Source of the DNA: Bifidobacterium breve | GTDB taxonomy: Bacteria; Actinomycetota; Acidimicrobiia; IMCC26256 | Assembly (NCBI GenBank): GCA_945907055.1 | Contig: CAMDSG010000079.1 | Location: 1-7,840 of the forward strand | DNA: 7,840 nucleotides | Reading direction: 5' to 3' | In this document: piece after piece, positions 1 to 6,300 of the stretch | How positions within the stretch are numbered: the first letter of the stretch is position 1 | Layout of the letters: each line of letters opens with the position of its first letter | Made by a program: the position numbers and the translations under genes | Notes under the pieces: model-generated | The model's input: the letters and a program-made list of their open reading frames with translations, nothing else | What the model was told of the DNA's origin: nothing | Databases searched by the model: none

Positions 1-354
1 GAGTGCGGAATCGATCAGGTAATCCTTTGTTTTCAGGCTGGGAAGAACCGCCATGAGCACATTATGGAGAGCCTTGAATTGTTAGCTCGCGATGTGCTCC
101 CCGAGTTCGCCGAGCGCGAAATAGAGGCGCAGGCAAAGAAAGATTTACGACTCGCTCCTATCATCGAGGCTGTGATGGCGCGCAAACCTGCATCCGATCA
201 TCCACCCTTGCCATCGCCAGATTATGAATTCCCAGCAATCCCACGCCTGATGGCGGATCGCATGAACTCTGATGAGTTTCATGCTTGGCTCGACAACGTT
301 GCTAAGGCCTCCGCAGCAGGAAACTCAGATGATGTACGAGGGTTACTGGAATGA
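1..354 (+). CDS. LLM-class flavin-dependent oxidoreductase, C-terminal part (5' end outside window)
   Basis: The frame is open from the first base, so the gene starts upstream of the window and 117 residues are visible. The segment DQVILCFQAGKNRHEHIMES followed by a helix with LPEF matches the C-terminal end of luciferase-like monooxygenases, where a QAG-type segment and a HExxMeSLE helix close the TIM barrel and lead to a V(L/M)PEF end. These enzymes use reduced FMN or F420 to oxidise small organic substrates; the substrate cannot be told from this part. After the barrel there is a tail of about 65 residues rich in Pro, Asp and Ala that I do not recognise. The Met at 64 lies inside the conserved region and is not the real start. 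The stop overlaps the prfA start (ATGA), so the two are likely co-transcribed. The family call is fairly sure; the specific function is unknown. Confidence 0.8.
   Translation, partial: ECGIDQVILCFQAGKNRHEHIMESLELLARDVLPEFAEREIEAQAKKDLRLAPIIEAVMARKPASDHPPLPSPDYEFPAIPRLMADRMNSDEFHAWLDNVAKASAAGNSDDVRGLLE
338..342 (+). promoter_or_regulatory. Ribosome binding site of prfA
   Basis: GAGGG lies 8 nt before the ATG at 351, inside the last codons of the upstream oxidoreductase gene. A second in-frame ATG lies at 357. The spacing favours 351, since 14 nt would be long for the second start. Confidence 0.55.
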
Positions 355-1427
355 GCATGTTTGATCGTCTCGCCGATTTTGAGGCTGAACTTGATCGCTT
401 GGAGTCGACACTCGCAGACCTATACGCGGCGGGCGATCAGCGCGCTGCGGCTGATGCAGGGCGGCGCGCCTCAGATCTGCGGCCAGTTGTCGAGGCGTAT
501 AGGGCTTATCGCGTTCGCGAGCAGGGTCTCAGCGATGCGCGAGAGATGCTTGAGTCTGAGAAGGATCCAGAGATGCGCGACTTTCTGCGCGATGAAGTGG
601 GCGCTTCTGAGAAGGCGATTGACGTGCTCGAGCAGGAACTGAAGGAACTGCTAATCCCCAAGGATCCAAATGACGGAAAGAATGTCATTGTCGAGATTCG
701 CGGAGGAGAGGGTGGCGACGAAGGCAACATCTGGGCCGGCGATCTCTACAGCATGTACCTGCATTATGCGGAGGCACGTCGCTGGAAGATCGAACTGCTC
801 TCGAGTCAGGCCTCAGATATGGGTGGATTTCGAGAGGTGACATTTATGGTTAAGGGAGCAGATGCTTGGTCGCGCCTTAAGCACGAGGCGGGCCCGCATC
901 GTGTTCAGCGAGTACCCGCTACTGAGAGTCAGGGGCGCATACATACCAGTGCTGCCACAGTTGCGATCCTCCCCGAGGCAGAGGAGGTAGATGTACATGT
1001 CGACCCGAATGATCTAATCGTTGACGTCTACCGATCATCTGGCCCGGGTGGTCAATCAGTGAATACAACAGACTCAGCGGTTCGATTAACTCACAAACCT
1101 ACAGGGCTAGTTGTTACCTGCCAAGACGAGAAGAGTCAGCTGCAGAACAAAGACAAGGCGATGAGGATCCTGAGAGCGCGTCTTCTGCAGATAGAGGAGG
1201 AGAAGCGCGAAGCAGAGCTATCCACCGTGCGACGCAGTCAATTAAAGGGCGGTGGGCGCTCTGAGAAGATCCGCACCTATAACTTCAAAGAGAATCGCGT
1301 CACTGATCACAGGGTCGGCCTCACACTTCACTCGTTAGATGCGGTGCTTGCCGGCGATCTTGATGCTTTGGTAGATGCGCTTGCTAGTGCCGAGCGAGCG
1401 GAGCAACTTGCGCACGGGACTCCGTGA
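351..1427 (+). CDS. prfA: Peptide chain release factor 1 (RF1)
   Basis: RF1 reads UAA and UAG stop codons in the ribosomal A site and triggers hydrolysis of the finished peptide from tRNA. The 358-residue product is full length for the family. The N-terminal helical domain covers about residues 1-105. RGGEGGDEGN follows at 117-126. The codon-reading tripeptide PAT is at 189-191, inside HRVQRVPATESQGR; RF2 would carry SPF there. The catalytic GGQ is at 233-235 in SSGPGGQSVNTTDSAVR, and the C-terminal RTYNFxENRVTDHR segment is present. The start at 351 is chosen for its GAGGG site; a start at 357 would remove only two residues. The gene overlaps the upstream oxidoreductase by 4 nt (ATGA) and prmC by 4 nt (GTGA). 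The GGQ glutamine is the substrate of the PrmC encoded next. The sequence is most like actinobacterial RF1 from memory. Identification is secure. Confidence 0.98.
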   Translation: MSMFDRLADFEAELDRLESTLADLYAAGDQRAAADAGRRASDLRPVVEAYRAYRVREQGLSDAREMLESEKDPEMRDFLRDEVGASEKAIDVLEQELKELLIPKDPNDGKNVIVEIRGGEGGDEGNIWAGDLYSMYLHYAEARRWKIELLSSQASDMGGFREVTFMVKGADAWSRLKHEAGPHRVQRVPATESQGRIHTSAATVAILPEAEEVDVHVDPNDLIVDVYRSSGPGGQSVNTTDSAVRLTHKPTGLVVTCQDEKSQLQNKDKAMRILRARLLQIEEEKREAELSTVRRSQLKGGGRSEKIRTYNFKENRVTDHRVGLTLHSLDAVLAGDLDALVDALASAERAEQLAHGTP

Positions 1428-2335
1428 GCGAAATTGCTCCTAAATCGTGGGGCGCGCTTCACCAACTAGCCCTGACATCACTCAAGGATGGGGGAGTGGA
1501 GTCGCCTGCCTCGGAGGCGCGATGGATTCTGGAGTCTGTCTCGGGTCTAGTTTTTGATGCCCTACTAATTGAAGAAGCGCCCGCCACAATCCGCGCTGAG
1601 CGCAAGGTAAACGCGCTACTTGAGCGACGCTTGACCGGCGAACCGCTTCAGTATGTGCTCGGCGAGTGGTCATTTCGCGACCTTGATTTACTAGTCGACC
1701 CCCGAGTCTTAATTCCGCGACCCGAGACGGAGATTCTTGTCGAGATTGCATTACTTGAGGCAGCGCTTCTAGGTATGCGTATTGGGAGTGCAGATCCGTG
1801 GGCTGATTCTGGTCGTGATCATGTAGTCGTGGATCTCGGTACTGGAAGCGGAGCAATCGCCATTGCACTTGAGCGATCACTCCCTGATGCTCAAGTCTGG
1901 GCAACCGATGTAAGTAGCGACGCTCTCGCTGTAGCGCGAGCCAATATCGCTGGTACAGGTGCAACGAGAGTGATGGTTGGAGAGGGTGCTTGGTTCGATG
2001 CGCTCCCATTACAACTGAAGGGCAATTTGATGCTCGTCGTATCAAACCCTCCTTATATTGCAGAGCATGAGGAGAGCGATCTCTCAACCGAGGTAATTGA
2101 TTGGGAGCCTTACGGAGCGCTGATTAGCGGACCTACTGGTCTCGAAGCCATCGAGGAGATTTTGATGGCATCCGTGGAGTGGTTAGCCCCAGGTGGAGTA
2201 ATCGTTATCGAGCATGCTCCTCACCAGGCAGAGGCTGTCGTAACGCTTGCAGAGGCCACTGGCTTGAAGGACGCGAGAGTGCACCCCGACCTAACTGGTC
2301 GCCCGCGGGTGCTAGTCGCGCGCAACCCTCACTAA
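1424..2335 (+). CDS. prmC: Peptide chain release factor N5-glutamine methyltransferase
   Basis: PrmC (HemK) is a cytosolic SAM-dependent enzyme that methylates the side-chain amide of the GGQ glutamine in release factors and so improves termination. The product has 303 residues. An N-terminal helical substrate-binding domain (about 1-95) ends in GEPLQYVLGEWSFRDLDLLV and the family-typical LIPRPETE at 96-103. The Rossmann methyltransferase fold follows, with SAM motif I DLGTGSG at 137-143, an acidic residue D162 after strand 2, and the signature NPPY at 208-211 that holds the substrate amide. About 15 extra residues lie between RPETE and motif I compared with E. coli PrmC. The start is a GTG at 1424 that overlaps the prfA stop. 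Only a weak GGGA lies just upstream, which fits translational coupling to prfA. The order prfA-prmC is widespread in bacteria and supports the call. Confidence 0.96.
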   Translation: MSEIAPKSWGALHQLALTSLKDGGVESPASEARWILESVSGLVFDALLIEEAPATIRAERKVNALLERRLTGEPLQYVLGEWSFRDLDLLVDPRVLIPRPETEILVEIALLEAALLGMRIGSADPWADSGRDHVVVDLGTGSGAIAIALERSLPDAQVWATDVSSDALAVARANIAGTGATRVMVGEGAWFDALPLQLKGNLMLVVSNPPYIAEHEESDLSTEVIDWEPYGALISGPTGLEAIEEILMASVEWLAPGGVIVIEHAPHQAEAVVTLAEATGLKDARVHPDLTGRPRVLVARNPH

Positions 2336-2349
2336 AAAGTAGAGGGGTT
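2324..2349. terminator. Hairpin at the convergent prmC / ABC-like gene junction
   Basis: AACCCTCACT pairs with AGT-A-GAGGG-G-TT around an AAAA loop. This gives about 10 base pairs with two single-base bulges. The hairpin contains the prmC stop (2333-2335) and reaches the first two bases of the opposite gene's stop (2348-2350). No T-tract follows on either strand, so this is not a classical intrinsic terminator. It may be a bidirectional end or an mRNA 3' stabiliser. The pairing is seen; the function is inferred. Confidence 0.45.
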
Positions 2350-4699
2350 ACAAGCCGCCGAGTCGATCGAGAACGCTTGCGCTCCCGCGCTTAGCGGTGC
2401 GCGTCATAACCATCGAGTAGGTCCCATCAGTCTCGACTAGCCCAGCATCACGAATGAGCGCCTCTAACGCCGCATCAATCGCCTCAGGTGCTAGGTCAGG
2501 AATCAGCGCAGAGATCTCGTCTCGATTCGCTGGCCCATTGCGAAGAATGGCTGTAACAATTCTGCGCTCGTCAGGCTCGCGGTCAAGTGCTCCAGACATT
2601 CCTGCAGCGAGTGCCTCGCGGCTCAGGGCTCGAACAATGCAGCTCTCTAGTGCAGTCGCGGTCTCGGCTCGTCTCTCTCCGTGGGAGAGGCGAAGGTCTC
2701 CACAGTGGTTCCCAGGGCCAAGCACTGCAACTCTTCGCTGCTTCCCCTCGGAGTCAGTTGTAGAGATCTCGATTCGCCCTGAAATTGCGAAGAGGACGCG
2801 GTCGGCCTCATCGCCCTCTCGGTAAATTGTGTCGCCTGCTTCATAGTGCTCAGTAACGAGGCGAGTGAGTAGGGCGCCGAATGCATCATCGGGAATTCCA
2901 AGAGCGGATAGGTCTACCTCTCCGCCAGTCAGGCGCTGCTCCCATAGTGATGAGTACGAGGGCTGACTAACTAGGAGCTCTTGATGTGTCCCAAAGAATA
3001 GGTGGCCGCCGGAGGAGAAGATCATGTCATCGACAGCAGTCGCTAGTTCGGGGCTCTTGACGCCGAGGATGATGGTCTCGACTCCTGCCGAGCAAATCCG
3101 CCCAAGCAAAGGCAACGCAGTATCAGGCTCCACGAATGCAAGTAGCGATCCAAGTAAAAGCACTCGGGGCTTCTGTGCGAGAGCGATAGCAAGGGTAAAC
3201 CTCTGGCGCTCCCCGAGTGTGAGCCGCGAACCGCTGTGCCCAAGTGGCGCGTTGAGTCCATCGGGAAACTCTGCAATGTGGGCTAGTCCGACAACCTCTA
3301 GCAACTCGAGAGCTGCGTCCTCAGTTAAGTCTGGCTCCACTGCGCGCAGTTGATTGAGTGCTGAGTCATTGAAAGCAATTGCTTCGGCGGGTACATAGGA
3401 GAGGTGACTTCGAATGCCGGGCATCCTGACATCGCTGCCGTCCAGCTCGACGTGCCCTTCCCCAGGATTGTCTTCACCGGCGAGAAGGGCTAGGAAATCC
3501 TCTGGCTCTGTTCCAACCGGCATGACAACGCCGATGACTCGGTTGATTGGGAAGGTAAGCGAGACGTCGTTAATGAATAAGCCCGAGTCGAATTTCTTAG
3601 TGACCCTATTGATGGAGAGTCCGGCCACTTGAGAGGATTTGGCATAGTTGCGCGTTTCGTTATTCTCGGGCTCAGGAATTTTGATTCGGTCGTTGAGCAA
3701 GAGAATTTCATCGACGTCGCGTTGACATACAACCGCAAGTTCAACAGTCCTGAGCCAGGAGGGAAGTTCTTTGAGTCCACTGACAACCGCCTGAACATAA
3801 AGGATTGAGGCCGTGACTCCGGCAAGGGCTGACCCGCCAAGAAGCAGCGCTAGCACGACGATAATCCCTAATCCTCCCAGTCCGGTGAGCTCCGCCCCAG
3901 TAAATAGTCCCACCTCAGTGGCGCCCTGCTGGTAAGTCTTTTCCTCGATCTCCCTTGAGAAGCTATTGAAACGTTTGCGGTGCCAATTTTGAAGCTGAAG
4001 GCCACTAATCACTCGAGCACCGGAGATCGTTTCATCTACCGCTGAAGCGAGTGAATCATTTGCTCCCGAGACGGCTCGGTCTGATTCGAGCATCTGTTCT
4101 CCAACCATTTTTCTGTACAACGCAAATAGGAGAACCGCAAGGATCATCAAGACACCGGCACGCCACTCAATCCATGTGAGAAAGGTCAGTGAAACCAAGA
4201 CCTTGACAAACGCTGGGATTCCTTGCGCAACCGTGAGTTCAAATGACTTACTAATTGTGTCAATATCGCTTGAGTGTCTCAGCACTACAGAGGAGCGGAC
4301 TATCGAACTCTGAAGGAGAGCATCAGTGGTGAGTGATTTTTCGTAGACTCTTAGTCGAAGGACATGAGCGGAGACGGCAGCGAGCCGCTGTGCCCAGAGG
4401 TGTGCCTTATGAGCGGAAGCAATCTGAATGATAACTAGCGCTGCCATAAGCAGAACATAAGGGATGTCGGTGAACCCATCTTTGACACGCACCTTCAACA
4501 GTTGCGAAATAATCAGCGGCAGAGTGGCGCCAGATATGAGCGCTATTACTAGTGCAAGTACGATCCCAGATGAGAGAAGGCCATTCCCTTTTGTATATGG
4601 GGCATACCACCTAAGCATCCCTCTTACGGATGCTGGTTTAGTAGTTACTTCGCTCTCGCTTGCGGACTCATCGCCTGTCTCGCCTATGGGGGTGTTCAT
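2348..4699 (-). CDS. ABC exporter-like membrane protein with degenerate ATPase domain, cNMP-binding domain and winged-helix-like tail
   Basis: This is an intact 783-residue protein. Residues 1-40 are cytoplasmic and polar. An ABC-exporter type membrane domain follows, with hydrophobic helices near 41-66, 79-95, 160-178, 180-195 and 272-305. Residues 355-590 have the fold pattern of an exporter ATPase, but the motifs are lost. Walker A reads VVMPVGTEPEDF (391-402, no GK[ST]). The Q-loop is PAEA (437-440), the signature LTLGERQR (493-500) and Walker B LLLGS (514-518, no DE). The H-loop position is Val547. Residues 605-705 look like a cyclic-nucleotide-binding domain: EAGDTIYREGDEAD at 620-633, then a phosphate-cassette-like GDLRLSHGERRAET with D668 and R677. 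Residues 711-765 resemble a winged helix. ATP hydrolysis is therefore doubtful. The protein could be a membrane regulator or the silent half of a heterodimeric exporter. The start is supported by AAAGGT 5 nt upstream. It lies 177 bp downstream of the dCache sensor gene on the same strand. Confidence 0.85.
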   Translation of the reverse strand: MNTPIGETGDESASESEVTTKPASVRGMLRWYAPYTKGNGLLSSGIVLALVIALISGATLPLIISQLLKVRVKDGFTDIPYVLLMAALVIIQIASAHKAHLWAQRLAAVSAHVLRLRVYEKSLTTDALLQSSIVRSSVVLRHSSDIDTISKSFELTVAQGIPAFVKVLVSLTFLTWIEWRAGVLMILAVLLFALYRKMVGEQMLESDRAVSGANDSLASAVDETISGARVISGLQLQNWHRKRFNSFSREIEEKTYQQGATEVGLFTGAELTGLGGLGIIVVLALLLGGSALAGVTASILYVQAVVSGLKELPSWLRTVELAVVCQRDVDEILLLNDRIKIPEPENNETRNYAKSSQVAGLSINRVTKKFDSGLFINDVSLTFPINRVIGVVMPVGTEPEDFLALLAGEDNPGEGHVELDGSDVRMPGIRSHLSYVPAEAIAFNDSALNQLRAVEPDLTEDAALELLEVVGLAHIAEFPDGLNAPLGHSGSRLTLGERQRFTLAIALAQKPRVLLLGSLLAFVEPDTALPLLGRICSAGVETIILGVKSPELATAVDDMIFSSGGHLFFGTHQELLVSQPSYSSLWEQRLTGGEVDLSALGIPDDAFGALLTRLVTEHYEAGDTIYREGDEADRVLFAISGRIEISTTDSEGKQRRVAVLGPGNHCGDLRLSHGERRAETATALESCIVRALSREALAAGMSGALDREPDERRIVTAILRNGPANRDEISALIPDLAPEAIDAALEALIRDAGLVETDGTYSMVMTRTAKRGSASVLDRLGGL

Positions 4700-4704
4700 A
4701 GTGG

Positions 4705-4710
4705 ACCTTT
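4705..4710 (-). promoter_or_regulatory. Ribosome binding site of the ABC-like gene
   Basis: On the minus strand AAAGGT lies 5 nt before the ATG at 4699. It supports that start for the 783-residue protein; there is no competing start close by. Confidence 0.55.
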
Positions 4711-4744
4711 ATCTAAGCGGTACTGACGTTTGATGATCCTACAA

Positions 4745-4801
4745 CTCCCAGCTGCTTGGCATCCTTTTAGGGATCCGCAGGGTTAGAGCCGACGTTGGGA
4801 G
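4745..4801 (-). other. Nested three-stem hairpin in the leader of the ABC-like gene
   Basis: The 177-bp gap 4700-4876 contains no gene. Within it, three inverted repeats nest inside one another: CTCCCA (4745-4750) with TGGGAG (4796-4801), CTGC (4752-4755) with GCAG (4777-4780), and ATCC (4761-4764) with GGAT (4771-4774) around a 6-nt loop. It ends 45 nt before the ATG of the ABC-like gene, so it could be a structured 5' leader, a processing site or an RNA element. It fits no riboswitch class that I know. The pairing is seen; the role is unknown. I found no convincing -35/-10 pair in the gap. Confidence 0.35.
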
Positions 4802-4854
4802 ACCTTTCGAGAGCGCAGCGAGGCGCGAATAAATGCGATCGGTAACAACTAAAT

Positions 4855-4869
4855 GGAGTATCGAACTCC
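4855..4869 (-). terminator. Short hairpin after the dCache sensor gene (weak terminator candidate)
   Basis: GGAGT and ACTCC form a perfect 5-bp stem around a 5-nt loop. On the minus strand it lies 7 nt after the stop codon of the sensor gene. Only ATTTAGTTGTT follows, not a real T-tract, so termination would be weak at best. Confidence 0.25.
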
Positions 4870-4876
4870 TGATTAG

Positions 4877-6208
4877 TTAGATACCCGCAGTGGGAGTCTC
4901 GGCGTCATCATCAATTCTCTGCTGGCGCATCTGGGCTCCGCGGCTCTGGATGTCGCTGAAGAAGTCGGACTCCGTTAGCGCTGTGACCTCCTCTTTGCGG
5001 CGCTCAGCGTTGATCTCAATAGTCATGCGCCTGACCTGTGCTTGCAGTCTGCTCTCTCGAAGAGCTGTCTCTCGCGCAGCATCTGCGAGGCGAGCAGCAA
5101 GGGCTCCTAGATCGTCACCTCGCGACGCGATCTTCTTGAGAGATAAATTATCAACCGGAGTCCCGTCCTCGAGCGCCGACGCAGCAATGGTGAGTTCTCT
5201 GAGCGGTCGACTTAGAGCGCGGGCCACAATGATGGCGAGAAAAATAGAGGCAAATGAAACGAGTAAAGCAACCTTGATTGCTAGTTCGCGCGCCTGATTA
5301 GCCGATTTATCAAATACGGCGATTGGCTCGATAACCACCGCTTTCCAACTCACTTGCCTAAGCGGTCTCCATGCTACGGCAACCTTCTTTCCCTCGATTG
5401 AGCCAATAGAGAAACCAGGTTTCGCGGTCTTCAAAAGCTTGAGAACAGATGCTGAGGTTTTAAGGGTCGGCACCTTTTCTGTAAAGCGCTGAGTATCGGT
5501 CGCCTCTTTCTGGGCTTCTGGCGTAAATGGTGCGAGAGTCGATAGGCGGTAGATGTCTCTAGTGTCGGATGAGATGAGGCCCGTGTCCTCAACAATTAGT
5601 GCTGCTCGGCCATTCGCTGTGACGAGAGACTTCGAGACGCTTAGGGCGTAACTTCTAATCGCTGCAACGCCTATGACTACATTTTGATAACGGATTGGAT
5701 ATGCGAACGCAGTACCAGGGATTGGTGCTGTGAGCGGAATGTAGATGTCGCTTACGTTCGGCGTTCCACTCATGGCACGCTTAAAATACCGCCTAAATGA
5801 ATAGTTTTTCCCTAGCTGTGCTCGGTCTGATGCAGCGATTGCGTTGCCCTGAGCGTCGAGGATGAAGAATGATCCAGTTGTGGTGTGTGCTGCTTTAAGC
5901 GTATCGAGTCTTTCGTCGATTGAGTTTTGCAGAGCACCGCGAGCATTTGGATTAGCAGTAAATGCAACGGTAAGCGAGTCGTTGGCTACGGAGCCAGCAA
6001 TCTCAAGGTTGGCTGCGATCTCGGTATCAAGACCGATGGTTACCGCAGCGGCAATGCTCTTGAGGTCCCTCTCCCCATCCGCTGCACTTTGATTGCGTAG
6101 CCTCATCGATCCCAGCTGGGCAAGTAGAAGAATCGGGAAGAGAGCTACCAGTACAAGGGCCCAGCCAATCTTTGTGCTTACATTCCAGCGGCGTGGATTA
6201 AATTTCAT
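4877..6208 (-). CDS. dCache-HAMP membrane sensor without recognisable output domain
   Basis: The product has 443 residues. A short cytoplasmic start is followed by TM1 (about 14-33), an extracytoplasmic double-Cache-like sensor domain (about 34-306), TM2 (about 309-331), a HAMP-like linker (about 329-384, with SRPLREL after TM2) and a charged coiled coil to about 408. The Cache part has FFILDAQGNAIAASD at 114-128 and LGKNYSFRRYFKRAMSG at 132-148. The latter resembles DctB-type dCache domains that bind small organic acids, but the ligand here is unknown. No histidine kinase, GGDEF, cyclase or methyl-accepting domain follows. The protein ends with TESDFFSDIQSRGAQMRQQR (412-431) and an acidic tail, which may be a docking segment for a separate partner. 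GGAAGG 6 nt upstream supports the start. Neighbours on the same strand are DUF983 (92 bp upstream) and the cNMP-binding ABC-like protein (177 bp downstream), which suggests one signalling unit. Domain architecture is well supported; the role is inferred. Confidence 0.85.
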   Translation of the reverse strand: MKFNPRRWNVSTKIGWALVLVALFPILLLAQLGSMRLRNQSAADGERDLKSIAAAVTIGLDTEIAANLEIAGSVANDSLTVAFTANPNARGALQNSIDERLDTLKAAHTTTGSFFILDAQGNAIAASDRAQLGKNYSFRRYFKRAMSGTPNVSDIYIPLTAPIPGTAFAYPIRYQNVVIGVAAIRSYALSVSKSLVTANGRAALIVEDTGLISSDTRDIYRLSTLAPFTPEAQKEATDTQRFTEKVPTLKTSASVLKLLKTAKPGFSIGSIEGKKVAVAWRPLRQVSWKAVVIEPIAVFDKSANQARELAIKVALLVSFASIFLAIIVARALSRPLRELTIAASALEDGTPVDNLSLKKIASRGDDLGALAARLADAARETALRESRLQAQVRRMTIEINAERRKEEVTALTESDFFSDIQSRGAQMRQQRIDDDAETPTAGI

Positions 6209-6214
6209 CTGAGG

Positions 6215-6220
6215 CCTTCC
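6215..6220 (-). promoter_or_regulatory. Ribosome binding site of the dCache sensor gene
   Basis: On the minus strand GGAAGG lies 6 nt before the ATG at 6208, inside a purine-rich GGGGGAAGG run. It fixes the start of the sensor just before TM1. Confidence 0.55.
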
Positions 6221-6230
6221 CCCGAAGTCT

Positions 6231-6291
6231 CGTGCTCACCTCAAATCGATGCGCTGGTTAAAGAGTGGCTTAACTCTTGCGTGTCTCACCT
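6231..6291. repeat. Direct repeat flanking an inverted repeat upstream of the dCache sensor gene
   Basis: CGTGCTCACCT (6231-6241) and CGTGTCTCACCT (6280-6291) are near-identical direct copies that differ by one inserted T. Between them AAGAGT (6261-6266) and ACTCTT (6273-6278) form a 6-bp inverted repeat. The set lies in the 92-bp gap between DUF983 and the sensor gene. It could be an operator for the sensor gene or, for the inverted repeat, a weak terminator after DUF983. I could not identify convincing promoter hexamers here. Confidence 0.3.
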
Positions 6292-6300
6292 TAGTAAAAT

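Noticed and set aside
64..354. A free-standing 96-residue protein starting at ATG 64
   Set aside because: The frame is open back to base 1, and the preceding residues continue the conserved oxidoreductase C-terminal sequence.
1482..2087. A 201-codon open frame on the minus strand opposite prmC
   Set aside because: The translation is rich in Arg, Gln, Leu and His with no domain pattern, and it lies fully opposite a clear prmC.
2348..4699. ABC-like gene as a frameshifted pseudogene
   Set aside because: The frame is uninterrupted from a start with a good ribosome binding site to the stop, and domain order is complete; only catalytic motifs are changed.
4855..4869. tRNA T-arm (GGAGTTCGATACTCC on the minus strand)
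   Set aside because: The TTCGA resemblance is superficial. The sequence where the rest of a tRNA would lie is the end of the sensor gene and shows no cloverleaf arms.
4700..4876. Known riboswitch such as a cyclic-di-GMP or cyclic-di-AMP element
   Set aside because: The nested hairpin lacks the conserved core sequences of those classes as I know them; kept only as an unclassified structure.
4890..5297. A 135-codon plus-strand open frame opposite the sensor gene
   Set aside because: It is a Ser/Arg/Ala-rich shadow of the HAMP and coiled-coil coding region with no recognisable features.
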